Positions 9,065 through 18,125 of a stretch of DNA of 64,000 nt are shown here, one piece after another. Origin of the DNA: [Mycobacterium] zoologicum. GTDB taxonomy: Bacteria > Actinomycetota > Actinomycetes > Mycobacteriales > Mycobacteriaceae. Where the stretch lies: positions 1,282,280 through 1,346,279 of the forward strand of contig NZ_CP083985.1 of the NCBI RefSeq assembly GCF_020172665.1. Direction: 5' to 3'. The notes under the pieces were generated by a model. It had not been told where the DNA came from. It saw only the letters and a program-made list of their open reading frames with translations, and made no database searches. A program made the translations under genes and the position numbers. Positions within the stretch are counted from its first letter, which is position 1. Each line of letters starts with the position of its first letter.

Positions 9065-9729
9065 AGCGGTTGATCCGCTCGCTGCGGCGCCGACCCGGCG
9101 GGCCGGGTGATCGGGCGGTGTGGCAGGCGGCGTCATTGTTGCTGGCCTATCCGGACGAGCAGCTGTGGCAGCGGCTCGACACCGTCGAAGCGCTGCTCGT
9201 CCACGCGGACCAGACGCCGGCGGATCTGTTGCGGCGCACGGTGGCCGCGCTGCGCGCCTCGGATCCGATGACGGCTGCGGTCGATTATGTGGAGACCTTC
9301 GATATGCGACGTCGCTCGACACTGCTGCTGACCTATTGGACCGGCGGGGACACCCGTAACCGGGGGATGCAGATGCTGGCTTTCGCCACCGCCTATCGCG
9401 AGGCCGGCGCAGAGCCTCCCGCCGGTGAGGCGCCCGATCAACTGCCGGTGGTGCTGGAGTTCGCCGCACTGGTCGACCCCGAGGCCGGCCGCCGGCTGCT
9501 GCTGGCGCACCGGGTGCCGATCGATGTGCTGCACAAGGCGCTGTCCGATGCGGGATCGCCGTATGCCCACGCCGTCGCCGCGGTGTGCGAGACACTGCCG
9601 ATGGCGACCGACCAGGAGGTACACAACGTGAGTGAGCTGATGGCCTCCGGCCCGCCCGCGGAAGCCGTCGGGCTGCAACCGTATTCGGCGACCGTGTCGC
9701 TCGGGATGCCGAAGGTGCCGACCCGATGA
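9061..9729 (+). CDS. narJ: nitrate reductase assembly chaperone NarJ
   Basis: NarJ is the dedicated chaperone that keeps NarG in a state able to receive its cofactor and prevents premature membrane docking. The 222-residue protein fits the family, with the diagnostic YVETFDMRRRSTLLLTYWT segment (about residues 78-96) and PDQLPVVLEF further on. It begins at GTG 9061, inside the narH stop (GTGA overlap), and its own stop overlaps narI in ATGA. It is slightly shorter than enterobacterial NarJ and ends in a poorly conserved tail, which is common in actinobacteria. Confidence 0.92.
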   Translation: MKRLIRSLRRRPGGPGDRAVWQAASLLLAYPDEQLWQRLDTVEALLVHADQTPADLLRRTVAALRASDPMTAAVDYVETFDMRRRSTLLLTYWTGGDTRNRGMQMLAFATAYREAGAEPPAGEAPDQLPVVLEFAALVDPEAGRRLLLAHRVPIDVLHKALSDAGSPYAHAVAAVCETLPMATDQEVHNVSELMASGPPAEAVGLQPYSATVSLGMPKVPTR

Positions 9730-10469
9730 CGAACGCCAACAACGCCGCGGAGCTGTGGTGGGACATCGGGCCGTATTTCGTGCTGGCCATCGTCGTCGTC
9801 GCCATCTGGTGGCGCTACCGCTACGACAAGTTCGGCTGGACCACGCGCTCGTCGCAGCTGTATGAATCCAAGCTGCTGCGGATCGGCAGCCCGATGTTCC
9901 ATTTCGGCAGCTTCGTGGTTATCGCCGGGCACATCATGGGACTGTTCGTCCCGGAATCATGGACCCAGGCCCTGGGGATGAGCGACCGGCTCTACCACAT
10001 GCAGGCGCTGATTCTGGGCCTTCCCGCCGGCATCGCCACCCTGATCGGCGTTGGGCTGCTGATCTACCGGCGCCGCACCGAACGATCGGTGTTCAAGGCG
10101 ACCAGCGTCAACGACAAACTGATGTACCTGGTGCTGGTCTGCGCTTTGGTGGCCGGTATGTCCTGCACGCTGATGGGCACCACCGCTTATGGTGAGGCGC
10201 ATGATTACCGGCAGACCGTCTCGGTCTGGTTCCGCTCGATCTGGACGCTGGATCCGCGCGGGGATCTGATGGTGCAGGCGCCCATCTACTTCCAGGTGCA
10301 CGTGATGATCGCGCTGGCGCTGTTCGCGCTCTGGCCGTTCACCCGCCTCGTGCACGCGTTCAGTGCCCCGGTCGGATACCTGTTCCGGCCCTACATCGTC
10401 TACCGCAGCCGCGACGTAGCCATGCGGGGCCAGCCGATGGGCTCCCGACCGGAACGGCGGGGCTGGTGA
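9726..10469 (+). CDS. narI: respiratory nitrate reductase gamma subunit NarI (cytochrome b)
   Basis: NarI is the membrane anchor that oxidises menaquinol and passes electrons through two b haems to NarH. The 247-residue chain has five hydrophobic helices. Likely haem-ligand histidines are visible in FHFGSFVVIAGH (helix 2) and in QVHVMIALALFALWPFTRLVH (helix 5), in the family's usual pattern. The last loop ends with the Arg-rich region seen in mycobacterial NarI. It starts by ATGA overlap with narJ, and its stop overlaps the next gene (DUF732) by GTGA. That suggests the operon continues beyond narI. Confidence 0.95.
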   Translation: MTNANNAAELWWDIGPYFVLAIVVVAIWWRYRYDKFGWTTRSSQLYESKLLRIGSPMFHFGSFVVIAGHIMGLFVPESWTQALGMSDRLYHMQALILGLPAGIATLIGVGLLIYRRRTERSVFKATSVNDKLMYLVLVCALVAGMSCTLMGTTAYGEAHDYRQTVSVWFRSIWTLDPRGDLMVQAPIYFQVHVMIALALFALWPFTRLVHAFSAPVGYLFRPYIVYRSRDVAMRGQPMGSRPERRGW

Positions 10470-10813
10470 CGCACCGCGCAGCGCTGCTGGCCGGAGTGGC
10501 CGGGCCGGCCGCCATCGCAGCCGCGGCGCTGGCCGGCCCGGTGCAGGCCGATCCCGCCACCACCGACACCGACAACACCTTTCTGGGGGCTCTGCGGGCG
10601 TCGGGAATCACCTACAACCATGCCGATCAGGCGATTATCACCGCGAAGCTGGTGTGCGGGCTGATCGCCGAAGGCCGACCGAGCCCCGAGGTGCTCGAAG
10701 GCCTCAAGGCGCGCAATCCGGGCCTGTCCACCGAGCACGGAACGTTGTTCGTCGGCATCGCGGCGCATACGTACTGCCCTGATCAGTTGATGCATACGAC
10801 GGAGCAACCGTGA
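10466..10813 (+). CDS. small exported DUF732 protein, overlapping narI
   Basis: The 115-residue protein has an N-terminal signal peptide (hydrophobic Ala/Gly/Val core ending near VQADP, residue ~29). The mature domain has two cysteines (LVCGLIA and HTYCPDQL), the pattern of the actinobacterial DUF732 family of small exported proteins. Its function is unknown. It begins at GTG 10466 inside the narI stop and ends by GTGA overlap with the RidA gene, so all three are probably translated from one mRNA. In M. tuberculosis typA follows narI directly, so this gene and the next two are an insertion relative to that order. Confidence 0.75.
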   Translation: MTHRAALLAGVAGPAAIAAAALAGPVQADPATTDTDNTFLGALRASGITYNHADQAIITAKLVCGLIAEGRPSPEVLEGLKARNPGLSTEHGTLFVGIAAHTYCPDQLMHTTEQP

Positions 10814-11193
10814 AGGTCGTCATCCCGGCGTGGATGCAACCGATGTACGACACCTACCACTACGCCCCCGCCGTCATCGACGACGATCACCTGCGCTGCT
10901 CGGGCATGATCGGTCACCGTCCCGACCTGAGCGTGCCCGAGGACCTCACCGAGCAGTTCACCCTGGCCTTCGAGAACCTGCGTAGCCTGCTCGCCGAAGC
11001 TCGGCTCACCCTCGCCGACGTCGTCGAGATGACCACCTACCACGTCGGGCTCTCCGGGCACATCGACGAGTTCATTGCCGTCAAGAACTCTTTCGTGTCC
11101 CGTCCCTACCCGGCCTGGACCGCCGTGGGAATCTCCGAACTGGCGATCCCGGGGGCGGTCGTCGAGATTCGGGTCAACGCACGGCTGCGCTGA
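10810..11193 (+). CDS. RidA/YjgF-family protein
   Basis: The 127-residue protein has the RidA fold signature. The segment ENLRSLLAEARLTLADVVEMTTYHVGL is followed by FVSRPYPAWTAVGISELAIPGAVVEIRVNARL, which contains the PA-T-x-V motif and the C-terminal E-I-x-V-x-A end. The usual Arg near position 105 that holds the substrate carboxylate appears shifted or replaced, so it may not be a classical enamine deaminase. It starts by GTGA overlap with the DUF732 gene and is likely part of the nar transcript. It could protect against reactive enamines or serve another role; the sequence does not decide. Confidence 0.75.
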   Translation: MKVVIPAWMQPMYDTYHYAPAVIDDDHLRCSGMIGHRPDLSVPEDLTEQFTLAFENLRSLLAEARLTLADVVEMTTYHVGLSGHIDEFIAVKNSFVSRPYPAWTAVGISELAIPGAVVEIRVNARLR

Positions 11194-11231
11194 CTGGGAC
11201 AGCTCGGCATCGTCGGCTTAGAGTTACCTGC

Positions 11232-11621
11232 GTGGCACTGCCAGACGATGTCTACACCCGGCTACTCACGTTCCGGACCCGGCTGCGCCGCTTCGAACGG
11301 TGGAGCGCCGACCAGGCTCAGGCCGCCGGGCTTACCCCGGCCCAGCACCAGTTGTTGCTGGCCGTGCGGGGGCACAGTGACTCGCGGGGGCCGACGGTCG
11401 GAGACATCGCCGAGTATCTGCTGTTGCGCCACCACAGTGCCGGTGAGCTGATCCAGCGAGCCGAGGCGGCCGGCCTGGTCACCCGGGTCCGCGACAGTGA
11501 GGACCAGCGGGTGATCCGGCTGCAGCTCACCGAAACGTCGGCGCAGTGCCTGCAGTCACTGACCGAACTGCACCTCGAAGAGCTGCAGAGGTTCTCCGAC
11601 GAGTCCCCCCTCAAGCTGTGA
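11232..11621 (+). CDS. MarR-family transcriptional regulator
   Basis: The 129-residue protein has the MarR winged-helix layout. A helical N-terminus contains RFERWSADQAQAAGLTPAQHQLLLAVRGH, the recognition region is DIAEYLLLRHHSAGELIQRAEAAGLVTR, and the wing is DSEDQRVIRLQLTE with the family D-x-R-x-x-x-L pattern. The GTG start at 11232 lies seven bases after a TAGAGT hexamer (11219-11224), so a separate leaderless transcript is likely even though the gene is only 38 bp from the RidA gene. Its target is unknown; the nar extension genes are candidates by position. Confidence 0.85.
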   Translation: MALPDDVYTRLLTFRTRLRRFERWSADQAQAAGLTPAQHQLLLAVRGHSDSRGPTVGDIAEYLLLRHHSAGELIQRAEAAGLVTRVRDSEDQRVIRLQLTETSAQCLQSLTELHLEELQRFSDESPLKL

Positions 11622-11672
11622 CGTGGCTTTCATGTTTTCGCGATTGACAGGGTGCGCTGGCAGAATCGCCCG

Positions 11673-13556
11673 GTGAACTTTCGTAACGTCGCCATCGTCG
11701 CGCACGTAGACCACGGCAAGACGACTCTGGTCGACGCCATGCTCCGCCAGTCGGGCGCCCTGCAGGAACGCGGTGAGGCGCAAGAGCGCGTCATGGACTC
11801 GGGGGATCTGGAGCGGGAAAAGGGCATCACGATCCTGGCCAAGAACACGGCCGTGCATCGCCACCACCCCGATGGAACCGTCACCGTCATCAACGTGATC
11901 GACACCCCGGGTCACGCCGACTTCGGCGGGGAGGTGGAGCGCGGGCTGTCCATGGTCGACGGCGTGGTCCTGTTGGTCGACGCGTCCGAGGGGCCGTTGC
12001 CGCAGACCCGATTCGTGCTGCGCAAGGCGCTGGCCGCGCACCTGCCGGTGATCCTGGTGGTCAACAAGACCGATCGGCCCGACGCCCGCATCGCCGAGGT
12101 GGTCGACGCCAGCCACGACCTGCTGCTCGACGTGGCCAGTGACCTTGACGACGAGGCGCAGGCCGCTGCCGAACACGCCCTGGGATTGCCTACGCTGTAC
12201 GCCTCCGGCCGGGCCGGGGTGGCCAGCACCACCGCGCCCGCCGACGGCCAGATTCCGGATGCCGACAACCTCGACCCGCTGTTCGACGTGCTGCTCGAGC
12301 ACGTCCCGCCGCCGTCGGGCGACCCGGAGGCGCCGCTGCAGGCGTTGGTCACCAACCTCGATGCCTCGCCATTCCTGGGCCGGCTCGCCCTGATCCGGGT
12401 CTACAACGGCCGCATCCGCAAGGGCCAGCAGGTGGCCTGGATGCGTGAGGTCGACGGTGAACCGGTGACCACCACCGCCAAGATCACCGAACTGCTGGTC
12501 ACCGAGGGCGTGGAGCGCACCCCGACGGAGGAGGCGGCGGCCGGGGACATCGTCGCGGTCGCCGGCATCGGCGACATCATGATCGGTGACACCCTGGCTG
12601 ACCTGGCCTCTCCTGTCGCGCTGCCGCGCATCACCGTCGACGAGCCGGCGATCTCGGTGACCATCGGCACCAACTCCTCGCCGCTGGCGGGGAAGGTCTC
12701 CGGCCACAAGTTGACCGCGCGGATGGTCAAGTCGCGTCTGGACACCGAGCTGATCGGCAACGTCTCGGTCCGGGTGGTCGACATCGGCCGTCCCGACGCT
12801 TGGGAGGTGCAGGGCCGTGGCGAGCTGGCGCTGGCCATTCTGGTCGAGCAGATGCGCCGGGAGGGCTTCGAGCTGACCGTCGGTAAGCCTCAGGTGGTGA
12901 CCCGCAAGATCGACGGCAAGGTGCACGAGCCGTTCGAGCACCTGACCGTCGACTGCCCCGAGGAGTATGTCGGCGCCATCACCCAGCTGGCGGCGGGCCG
13001 TAAGGGCCGGATGACCGAGATGGCCAACCACACCACCGGGTGGGTGCGGATGGAGTTCATCATCCCCAGTCGCGGGCTGATCGGTTGGCGCACCGACTTT
13101 CTCACCGAGACTCGCGGCACCGGTATCGCCAATGCGGTGTTCGAGGGTTACCAGCCGTGGGCCGGCGAGATCCGCGCCCGGCACACCGGGTCGCTGGTGT
13201 CCGACCGGGCCGGGTCCATCACGCCGTTCGCGTTGATCCAGTTGGCCGACCGTGGGCAGTTCTTCGTCGAGCCGGGCCAGGACACTTACCAGGGCATGGT
13301 GGTCGGGATCAATCCTCGGGCCGAGGACCTCGACATCAACGTCACCAAGGAGAAGAAGCTGACCAACATGCGGTCGTCGACGGCCGATGTGATGGAGACG
13401 CTGGCCCGTCCGATTGAGCTGGACCTGGAGCAGGCGATGGAGTTCTGTGCGGCAGACGAGTGCGTAGAGGTCACCCCCGAGGTGGTCCGGGTCCGCAAGG
13501 TAGAACTGGACTCGACGTTGCGGGCGCGCAGCCGCTCCCGGGCCAAGAACCTCTAG
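11673..13556 (+). CDS. typA: translational GTPase TypA/BipA
   Basis: TypA/BipA is a ribosome-associated GTPase of the EF-G type that helps 50S assembly and stress adaptation. The P-loop AHVDHGKTT (about residues 9-17), [14 protein letters not shown] (G3) and NKTDRPDAR (G4) are all present. The C-terminal BipA-specific domain ([18 protein letters not shown] onward) is complete. I chose GTG 11673 because the protein then begins [16 protein letters not shown] as in homologues; GTG 11652 would add seven residues. A CAGAAT hexamer lies six bases before this GTG. The neighbouring lpqW is 23 bases downstream of the stop. Confidence 0.95.
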   Translation: MNFRNVAIVAHVDHGKTTLVDAMLRQSGALQERGEAQERVMDSGDLEREKGITILAKNTAVHRHHPDGTVTVINVIDTPGHADFGGEVERGLSMVDGVVLLVDASEGPLPQTRFVLRKALAAHLPVILVVNKTDRPDARIAEVVDASHDLLLDVASDLDDEAQAAAEHALGLPTLYASGRAGVASTTAPADGQIPDADNLDPLFDVLLEHVPPPSGDPEAPLQALVTNLDASPFLGRLALIRVYNGRIRKGQQVAWMREVDGEPVTTTAKITELLVTEGVERTPTEEAAAGDIVAVAGIGDIMIGDTLADLASPVALPRITVDEPAISVTIGTNSSPLAGKVSGHKLTARMVKSRLDTELIGNVSVRVVDIGRPDAWEVQGRGELALAILVEQMRREGFELTVGKPQVVTRKIDGKVHEPFEHLTVDCPEEYVGAITQLAAGRKGRMTEMANHTTGWVRMEFIIPSRGLIGWRTDFLTETRGTGIANAVFEGYQPWAGEIRARHTGSLVSDRAGSITPFALIQLADRGQFFVEPGQDTYQGMVVGINPRAEDLDINVTKEKKLTNMRSSTADVMETLARPIELDLEQAMEFCAADECVEVTPEVVRVRKVELDSTLRARSRSRAKNL

Positions 13557-13579
13557 CTCCGGGTTCGCCGGATACCCTA

Positions 13580-15505
13580 GTGCCCGTGCCGAAGCCAGTC
13601 CGCCGCCCCCATGTGACTGCGGGAGCGCTGATTTCGGCGATGCTACTGACCTTGACGCAGGCCACCACGGGCTGCACGGTCAATCCGCCGCCGGCCCCGC
13701 AGAGTACCGAGACCACCAAGAGCACGGCGCCCCCGCCGCCCCGGATCAGCCAGATCATCATGGGCATCGACTCGATCGGCGCCGGTTTCAACCCGCACCT
13801 GCGCTCTGACCTGTCGCCGGTCAACGCGGCGGTCAGTGCTCTGGTGCTGCCGAGCGCATTCCGGCCCGTCGTGGACTCCAACACACCGACCGGTTCGCGC
13901 TGGGAGATGGACCCGAACCTGCTGGTATCGGCGAAGGTGACCGATGACGTGCCCTTCACCGTCACCTACCGGATCCGGCCCGAGGCGTCCTGGACCGACA
14001 ACGCTCCGATCGCCGCCGACGACTTCTGGTACCTGTGGCAGCAGATGGTCAGCCAGCCCGGCGTTGTCGACCCGGCAGGCTATGACCTGATCAACGGGGT
14101 GCAGTCCGTCGACGGCGGCAAGCAGGTGGTGGTCACCTTCGCCAAGCCGTATCCGGCCTGGCGGGAACTGTTCACCAACATCCTGCCCGCGCACATCGTC
14201 AAGGACGTGCCGGGTGGATTCCCGGCCGGGCTGGCGCGGGCGCTGCCGGTCACCGGCGGTCAGTTCCGGGTGGAGAACATCGACCCGCAGCGTGACGCCA
14301 TCCTGCTGGCCCGCAACGACCGGTACTGGGGCCCGCCCGCCAAACCCGACCTGATCCTGTTCCGCCGGGCCGGGTCGGCGGCCGCGCTGGCCGACTCGAT
14401 CCGCAACGGCGACACCCAGGTCGCCCAGGTACACGGCGGTTCGGCCGCGTTCGCGCAGCTGTCGGTGATTCCGGGCGTGCAGACCTCCCGGGTGGTAACG
14501 CCGCGGGTGATGCAGTTGGCCCTGCGCGCCGTCGAACCCAAGCTGGCCGACGCGCGGGTGCGGCGGGCCATCCTCGGGCTGCTCGACGTGAGCCTGCTGG
14601 CCACCGTGGGCGCCGGCAGCGACAACACCGTCATGCTGGATCAGGCGCAGATCCGTACCCCCAGCGACCCCGGCTACGTGCCGACCGCGCCGCCAGCCAT
14701 GTCGGAGCAGGCGGCACTGACGCTGCTGCACTCGGCCGGTTACCGGTTGGAGAAGGATGCGCCCCCGGCCGCGCCGGCCCCGTCAACGGGGCCGCCTGTC
14801 GGCCCGCAGGAGAACACCCGCGGGCGGATCAGCAAGGGCGACGAGCAGTTGTCGCTGACCATCGGGGTCGGCGCCAACGACCCGGCCTCGCTGGCGGTGG
14901 CCAACACCGCGGCCGATCAGCTGCGCAACGTCGGGATCGCGGCGACCGTGCTGGCGCTGGACCCGGTGAAGCTGTACCGGGAGGCCATGTTGACCAACCA
15001 GGTCGACGCCATCGTCGGCTGGCAGCCGGCGGGCGGCGATCTGGCCACCCTGCTGGCGTCGCGCTACGGCTGCGTCGCGCTGGAGTCCACCGCCGTCTCG
15101 GCACCGGGCCGGGCGGCACCGACACCGTCGCCGACACCGGAGGCATCCGCGCCACCGAACACCCCGGCGTCGACGGTGCCGCCGGCCGCGCCGAACACCC
15201 CGGCGTCGACGGTGCCGCCGAAGGCGGCCGGCCCCGGGGCGCTGGTGCAGGCGCCGTCGAACATCACCGGTGTCTGTGATCGCGGCATCCAGAGCGAGAT
15301 CAACGCCGCGCTCGACGGCTCCAAGAGCATCGGCGAGGTGATCTCGGTGGTGGAACCCAGGCTGTGGAACATGGCGACGGTGCTGCCGATTCTGCAGGAC
15401 ACCACGATCGTGGCGGTCGGCCCGAGCGTGACGAACGTCAGCATGTCCGGGGCGGTGCCGGTGGGCATCGTCGGTGATGCCGGGGGCTGGGTCAAGCGGC
15501 CGTGA
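13580..15505 (+). CDS. lpqW: lipoprotein LpqW (regulator at the PIM/LAM branch point)
   Basis: LpqW is a periplasmic-binding-protein-like lipoprotein that channels PIM intermediates toward lipomannan/LAM rather than polar PIMs. In M. smegmatis, suppressors of lpqW loss map to pimE, which is also in this window. The ~641-residue chain begins with a signal and lipobox ending TTGC (Cys about residue 33), then a Pro/Thr linker and a family 5 solute-binding fold. No transporter genes are adjacent. A Pro/Ala/Thr insertion with two near-identical repeats lies around residues 520-550. The start may be GTG 13580 or GTG 13586; the latter is seven bases after TACCCT at 13573-13578 and fits a leaderless mRNA. 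Confidence 0.88.
   Translation: MPVPKPVRRPHVTAGALISAMLLTLTQATTGCTVNPPPAPQSTETTKSTAPPPPRISQIIMGIDSIGAGFNPHLRSDLSPVNAAVSALVLPSAFRPVVDSNTPTGSRWEMDPNLLVSAKVTDDVPFTVTYRIRPEASWTDNAPIAADDFWYLWQQMVSQPGVVDPAGYDLINGVQSVDGGKQVVVTFAKPYPAWRELFTNILPAHIVKDVPGGFPAGLARALPVTGGQFRVENIDPQRDAILLARNDRYWGPPAKPDLILFRRAGSAAALADSIRNGDTQVAQVHGGSAAFAQLSVIPGVQTSRVVTPRVMQLALRAVEPKLADARVRRAILGLLDVSLLATVGAGSDNTVMLDQAQIRTPSDPGYVPTAPPAMSEQAALTLLHSAGYRLEKDAPPAAPAPSTGPPVGPQENTRGRISKGDEQLSLTIGVGANDPASLAVANTAADQLRNVGIAATVLALDPVKLYREAMLTNQVDAIVGWQPAGGDLATLLASRYGCVALESTAVSAPGRAAPTPSPTPEASAPPNTPASTVPPAAPNTPASTVPPKAAGPGALVQAPSNITGVCDRGIQSEINAALDGSKSIGEVISVVEPRLWNMATVLPILQDTTIVAVGPSVTNVSMSGAVPVGIVGDAGGWVKRP
15155..15220 (+). repeat. 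two-copy 36-bp-period tandem repeat inside lpqW
   Basis: A 29-30 bp unit beginning ccgaacaccccggcgtcgac occurs at 15155-15183 and again at 15191-15220, a period of 36 bp (12 codons). It encodes a repeated NTPASTVPP segment in the flexible Pro-rich region of LpqW. Because the period is a multiple of three, copy-number change would keep the reading frame. Confidence 0.8.
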
Positions 15506-15596
15506 TCCTGCCGCTTTGCTGAGAGTTAGCTTGGCGGAAGGCGGGGGCACCAGTAGCACCGTGTTAGCCTCGAGTGAACTTGGCCCCTTGGGCGTC

Positions 15597-15624
15597 TTGC
15601 GCACAGACAACTCTTGGGTAGTAT
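15597..15624 (+). promoter_or_regulatory. candidate promoter for the secreted protein at 15661
   Basis: TTGCGC at 15597-15602 and TAGTAT at 15619-15624 are separated by 16 bp. They resemble -35 and -10 elements and sit in a locally AT-richer stretch of the 155-bp gap between lpqW and the next gene. The predicted mRNA would have a leader of about 30 bases with a GGAGG-type ribosome binding site. Confidence 0.4.
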
Positions 15625-15660
15625 TAAGCAACTTTCCGGTTCGTGTTGGAGGGGTTGTTG

Positions 15661-16557
15661 ATGGACCACCTTGCTCAACGGTGTGGCGTGACGGCGGCGG
15701 CGGCTCTGGCGGCCGCCGGTTTGGTCGTGGGCCTGACCTCGATGTCACAGCCCCTCGCGGACGTGCAGATTCGCGACTTCGACCTGTCCGCCATCAACGT
15801 CGACACCGGCCCCGCGGTCGAGACCGTCGAAAACCATGTACGGCCGGACCTGGCCGGCACCGGCGACGGTGGCACTGCGCATGTCAGCCTGGGTGACGTG
15901 TTGTGGAACGGTGGCAACGATGACCTCCTCGGAGGTGGCTCCGACTCGACCGGCGAACTGGCGATCAGCGACGAGTTGGCCAAAGACCTGGCCGGTGGCG
16001 GCCTGGACACGCAGGCCCTGCAGCAGGGTGTCGCAGGGGTTCTCGAGTCGATTGAAGCGGGCGTTGTCGGCGGCACCGTCGGACCGACGACCACATCGGT
16101 GCTCGGTGGCACCGAGCAGGCGGTGGGCGCCGCGGCCGCCACGCTGCTCGCCGGACTCGCCGTGGATCTGCCGCTGGCGTACCAGTCGTTGACCGCCGCG
16201 GTCGCAGCCATGGAAGCGCAGCTCAACAGCGCCCTGGTCGAAGCGCAGCTCTTGGCCGCCGAACGGCTGTTCGGCGACAGCCCCGAGGTCAACGAGGCTG
16301 TGAACTGGATCTTCAGCGTCAACAACACTCTGCTGGCGCAGAACGAGAGCGCGTTCAACAGCCTGTTCGGGATTCCGTTCGACGCCCACACCAGCCTGCT
16401 CAGCCACTTTGAGCCGGGGCTGGCCGACGCCGACTGGAGCACCCTGTTCGGGCTCAGCCCGACTGAATTCACCGACATCATCAATGCCATCCAGGCCGAA
16501 AACATGACCCTGCTGGGCAGCATCGACTGGGCTGACCTGTTCGGCGGCCTGTTCTGA
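15661..16557 (+). CDS. secreted protein of unknown function
   Basis: The 298-residue protein starts at ATG 15661 after a GGAGGGG ribosome binding site. It has a signal-peptide-like N-terminus with an Ala/Val/Leu core (about residues 9-30). The mature part begins with an acidic Asp/Gly-rich region (about 45-100). It continues with mostly helical sequence containing repeated short blocks such as FNSLFGIPFDAHTSLLSHF and WSTLFGLSPTEFTDIINAI. There are no cysteines in the mature part and no recognised catalytic motif. It occupies the place where M. tuberculosis has Rv1167c to PPE/PE genes. I do not recognise the family; it resembles other Gly/Ala-rich mycobacterial secreted proteins in composition only. 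Confidence 0.65.
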   Translation: MDHLAQRCGVTAAAALAAAGLVVGLTSMSQPLADVQIRDFDLSAINVDTGPAVETVENHVRPDLAGTGDGGTAHVSLGDVLWNGGNDDLLGGGSDSTGELAISDELAKDLAGGGLDTQALQQGVAGVLESIEAGVVGGTVGPTTTSVLGGTEQAVGAAAATLLAGLAVDLPLAYQSLTAAVAAMEAQLNSALVEAQLLAAERLFGDSPEVNEAVNWIFSVNNTLLAQNESAFNSLFGIPFDAHTSLLSHFEPGLADADWSTLFGLSPTEFTDIINAIQAENMTLLGSIDWADLFGGLF

Positions 16558-16596
16558 AAGCGGCGCCAGGCGGCGCGCGGCGGTAGGGTTCCGGCC

Positions 16597-17520
16597 GTGT
16601 CGGATCAGACTCCGCGGCTGTTGTTCGTACACGCCCACCCCGACGACGAGACGCTGACGACCGGGGCCACCATCGCGCACTACTGCGCCCGCGGCGCGGA
16701 CGTACACGTGCTGACCTGCACCCTGGGCGAGGAGGGTGAGGTCATCGGCGACCGGTGGGCGCACCTGGCGGTGGATCAGGCCGACCAGCTCGGGGGCTAC
16801 CGGATCGGTGAACTGACCGCGGCGCTTCGGGCACTGGGTGCCGGTCCGCCGCGGTTCCTCGGGGGAGCCGGGCGCTGGCGCGATTCGGGGATGGCCGGCA
16901 CCCCCGCCCGGCACCAACAGCGGTTCATCGACGCCGACGACGCCGACACCGTCACCGCGCTGGCCGCCCTGATCCGGCAGCTGCGGCCGCACGTGGTCGT
17001 CGGCTACGACCCGTACGGCGGCTACGGGCACCCCGACCACATCCACGCTCACCACGTGACGACCGCCGCGGTGGCCGCCAGCGAAAGGGGAGCCGCGGGC
17101 GCCGCCGGCTGGGCTACACCGAAGTTCTACTGGACGGTGACCGCCGGCAGTGCCCGCCGGGAGGCCGGACGGGCGCTGGGTGCTGCGGATCGGCTGCCGC
17201 ACTGGACGGTGCCCGCCGAGGGTGTCGACGCCGTCCACCCCGGGGACTTCCCCGACGAGCGGATCGATGCCGTCGTAGAAGCGGGCGCGTCGCGCGCCGC
17301 CAAGATCGCCGCCATGACCGCGCACGCCACCCAGATCACCGTCGGCCCCACCGGTCGGGCATTTGCGCTGTCCAACGACGTCGCCCAGCCGATTCTGGAC
17401 AGTGAGCACTATGTTCTGGTCGCCGGCCGGGCCGGTCCGCGTGATTCCCGGGGATGGGAAACCGACCTTCTGGCCGGACTTGAGTTCGGAGCAGCGGGCC
17501 GCAGGGTAAGCTCCAGCTGA
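16597..17520 (+). CDS. mshB: mycothiol biosynthesis deacetylase MshB
   Basis: MshB removes the acetyl group from GlcNAc-Ins, the second dedicated step of mycothiol synthesis in the cytosol. The 307-residue protein has the LmbE-like fold with zinc-binding AHPDDE (His14 and Asp17) and [10 protein letters not shown] (third ligand His148). Asp16 is in the position of the general base. The GTG start at 16597 follows TAGGGT (16584-16589) by seven bases, consistent with leaderless transcription. The stop is followed 32 bases later by a 35-codon ORF and then a membrane-protein gene on the same strand, the M. tuberculosis Rv1170-Rv1171 order. Confidence 0.95.
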   Translation: MSDQTPRLLFVHAHPDDETLTTGATIAHYCARGADVHVLTCTLGEEGEVIGDRWAHLAVDQADQLGGYRIGELTAALRALGAGPPRFLGGAGRWRDSGMAGTPARHQQRFIDADDADTVTALAALIRQLRPHVVVGYDPYGGYGHPDHIHAHHVTTAAVAASERGAAGAAGWATPKFYWTVTAGSARREAGRALGAADRLPHWTVPAEGVDAVHPGDFPDERIDAVVEAGASRAAKIAAMTAHATQITVGPTGRAFALSNDVAQPILDSEHYVLVAGRAGPRDSRGWETDLLAGLEFGAAGRRVSSS

Positions 17521-17552
17521 GCAACGTCGCGACATCGGCAGGTGAGGTAGGT

Positions 17553-17660
17553 ATGGATCCCGATCTGGACCCGAACTTGGAGCACTGGCAGTGGTGGATT
17601 GACAGCTACCAGTGGATGATCGGTTCGATGGTCAGCCAGCTGGACAGCATCCCCACTTGA
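17553..17660 (+). CDS. 35-residue acidic Trp-rich small protein, coupled to the next gene
   Basis: ATG 17553 opens a 35-codon frame with an acidic start (MDPDLDPNLEHWQWW) and a second half SYQWMIGSMVSQLDSIPT. It contains four tryptophans and no cysteine and could form one amphipathic helix. GAGGTAGG precedes the ATG. Its TGA overlaps a TTG start of the membrane-protein gene (TTGA), an arrangement typical of coupled genes. The coding-like composition and the overlap argue for a real gene. I know no characterised homologue. Confidence 0.55.
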   Translation: MDPDLDPNLEHWQWWIDSYQWMIGSMVSQLDSIPT

Positions 17661-18088
17661 CCACGGTCGCGCCGCTCTCCGAGCCCGCGATCCCTCCCGC
17701 TACACCGGACCGCGCAGTCAACTACCCGGTGCTGGCCCTGCTGGCCGTCGACGGCGTGTTGTGCGCCGTGTCGTCGGCGCTGCTCCTGCCCGCGCACCTC
17801 GGCACCGTCCCGTTCCCGCTGAGCGCACTGATCGGGGGCCTGGTCAACGCCGGCCTGGTCCGGGTCGCGCTGCGCTGCACCACCTCCCTGCGACTGGCTG
17901 CGCTACCACTGTGGACCTGGCTGATGACCATCGCCTTGATGACGTTCGGCGGGCCGGGTGACGATCTGATCTTCGTCGACCGCGGTCCGATGGCCTACGG
18001 CGTGCTGTTGCTGATCGCGCTGGGCAGCGCACCGCCGGCGTGGGTGCTGTGGCGCCGCCGGCAGGCGCTCAATGCCGGCAGTCCCTGA
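17657..18088 (+). CDS. small integral membrane protein (Rv1171-like)
   Basis: From TTG 17657 the protein is 143 residues with four hydrophobic segments (about 21-41, 48-66, 76-98 and 108-126) and a short Arg-rich C-terminus (WRRRQAL). It corresponds by position and topology to Rv1171, a conserved mycobacterial membrane protein of unknown function. An alternative start at 17612 would overlap most of the upstream small ORF, so I prefer the TTG that overlaps that ORF's stop. It is probably the third gene of an mshB transcript. Confidence 0.65.
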   Translation: MTTVAPLSEPAIPPATPDRAVNYPVLALLAVDGVLCAVSSALLLPAHLGTVPFPLSALIGGLVNAGLVRVALRCTTSLRLAALPLWTWLMTIALMTFGGPGDDLIFVDRGPMAYGVLLLIALGSAPPAWVLWRRRQALNAGSP

Positions 18089-18112
18089 ACAAGGTCGGTT
18101 GGGCGCGCCGAC

Positions 18113-18118
18113 TACTGT
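18113..18118 (+). promoter_or_regulatory. -10 element (TACTGT) of the fbiC transcript
   Basis: TACTGT fits the mycobacterial -10 consensus TANNNT. It is followed by exactly seven bases and then ATG 18126, the spacing seen at many leaderless starts in this window. It predicts that the mRNA begins at or next to the A of that ATG, which opens a short upstream ORF rather than fbiC itself. Confidence 0.5.
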
Positions 18119-18125
18119 GGCGGTT

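Noticed and set aside
11556..13184. 542-residue minus-strand ORF opposite typA
   Set aside because: It lies wholly antisense to the strongly conserved TypA frame, is rich in His/Arg/Gly and has no domain; long antisense frames are common in this GC-rich DNA.
15155..15220. Repeat in lpqW considered as a CRISPR or transposon remnant
   Set aside because: It has only two copies with a 36-bp in-frame period and encodes part of the protein's Pro-rich linker.
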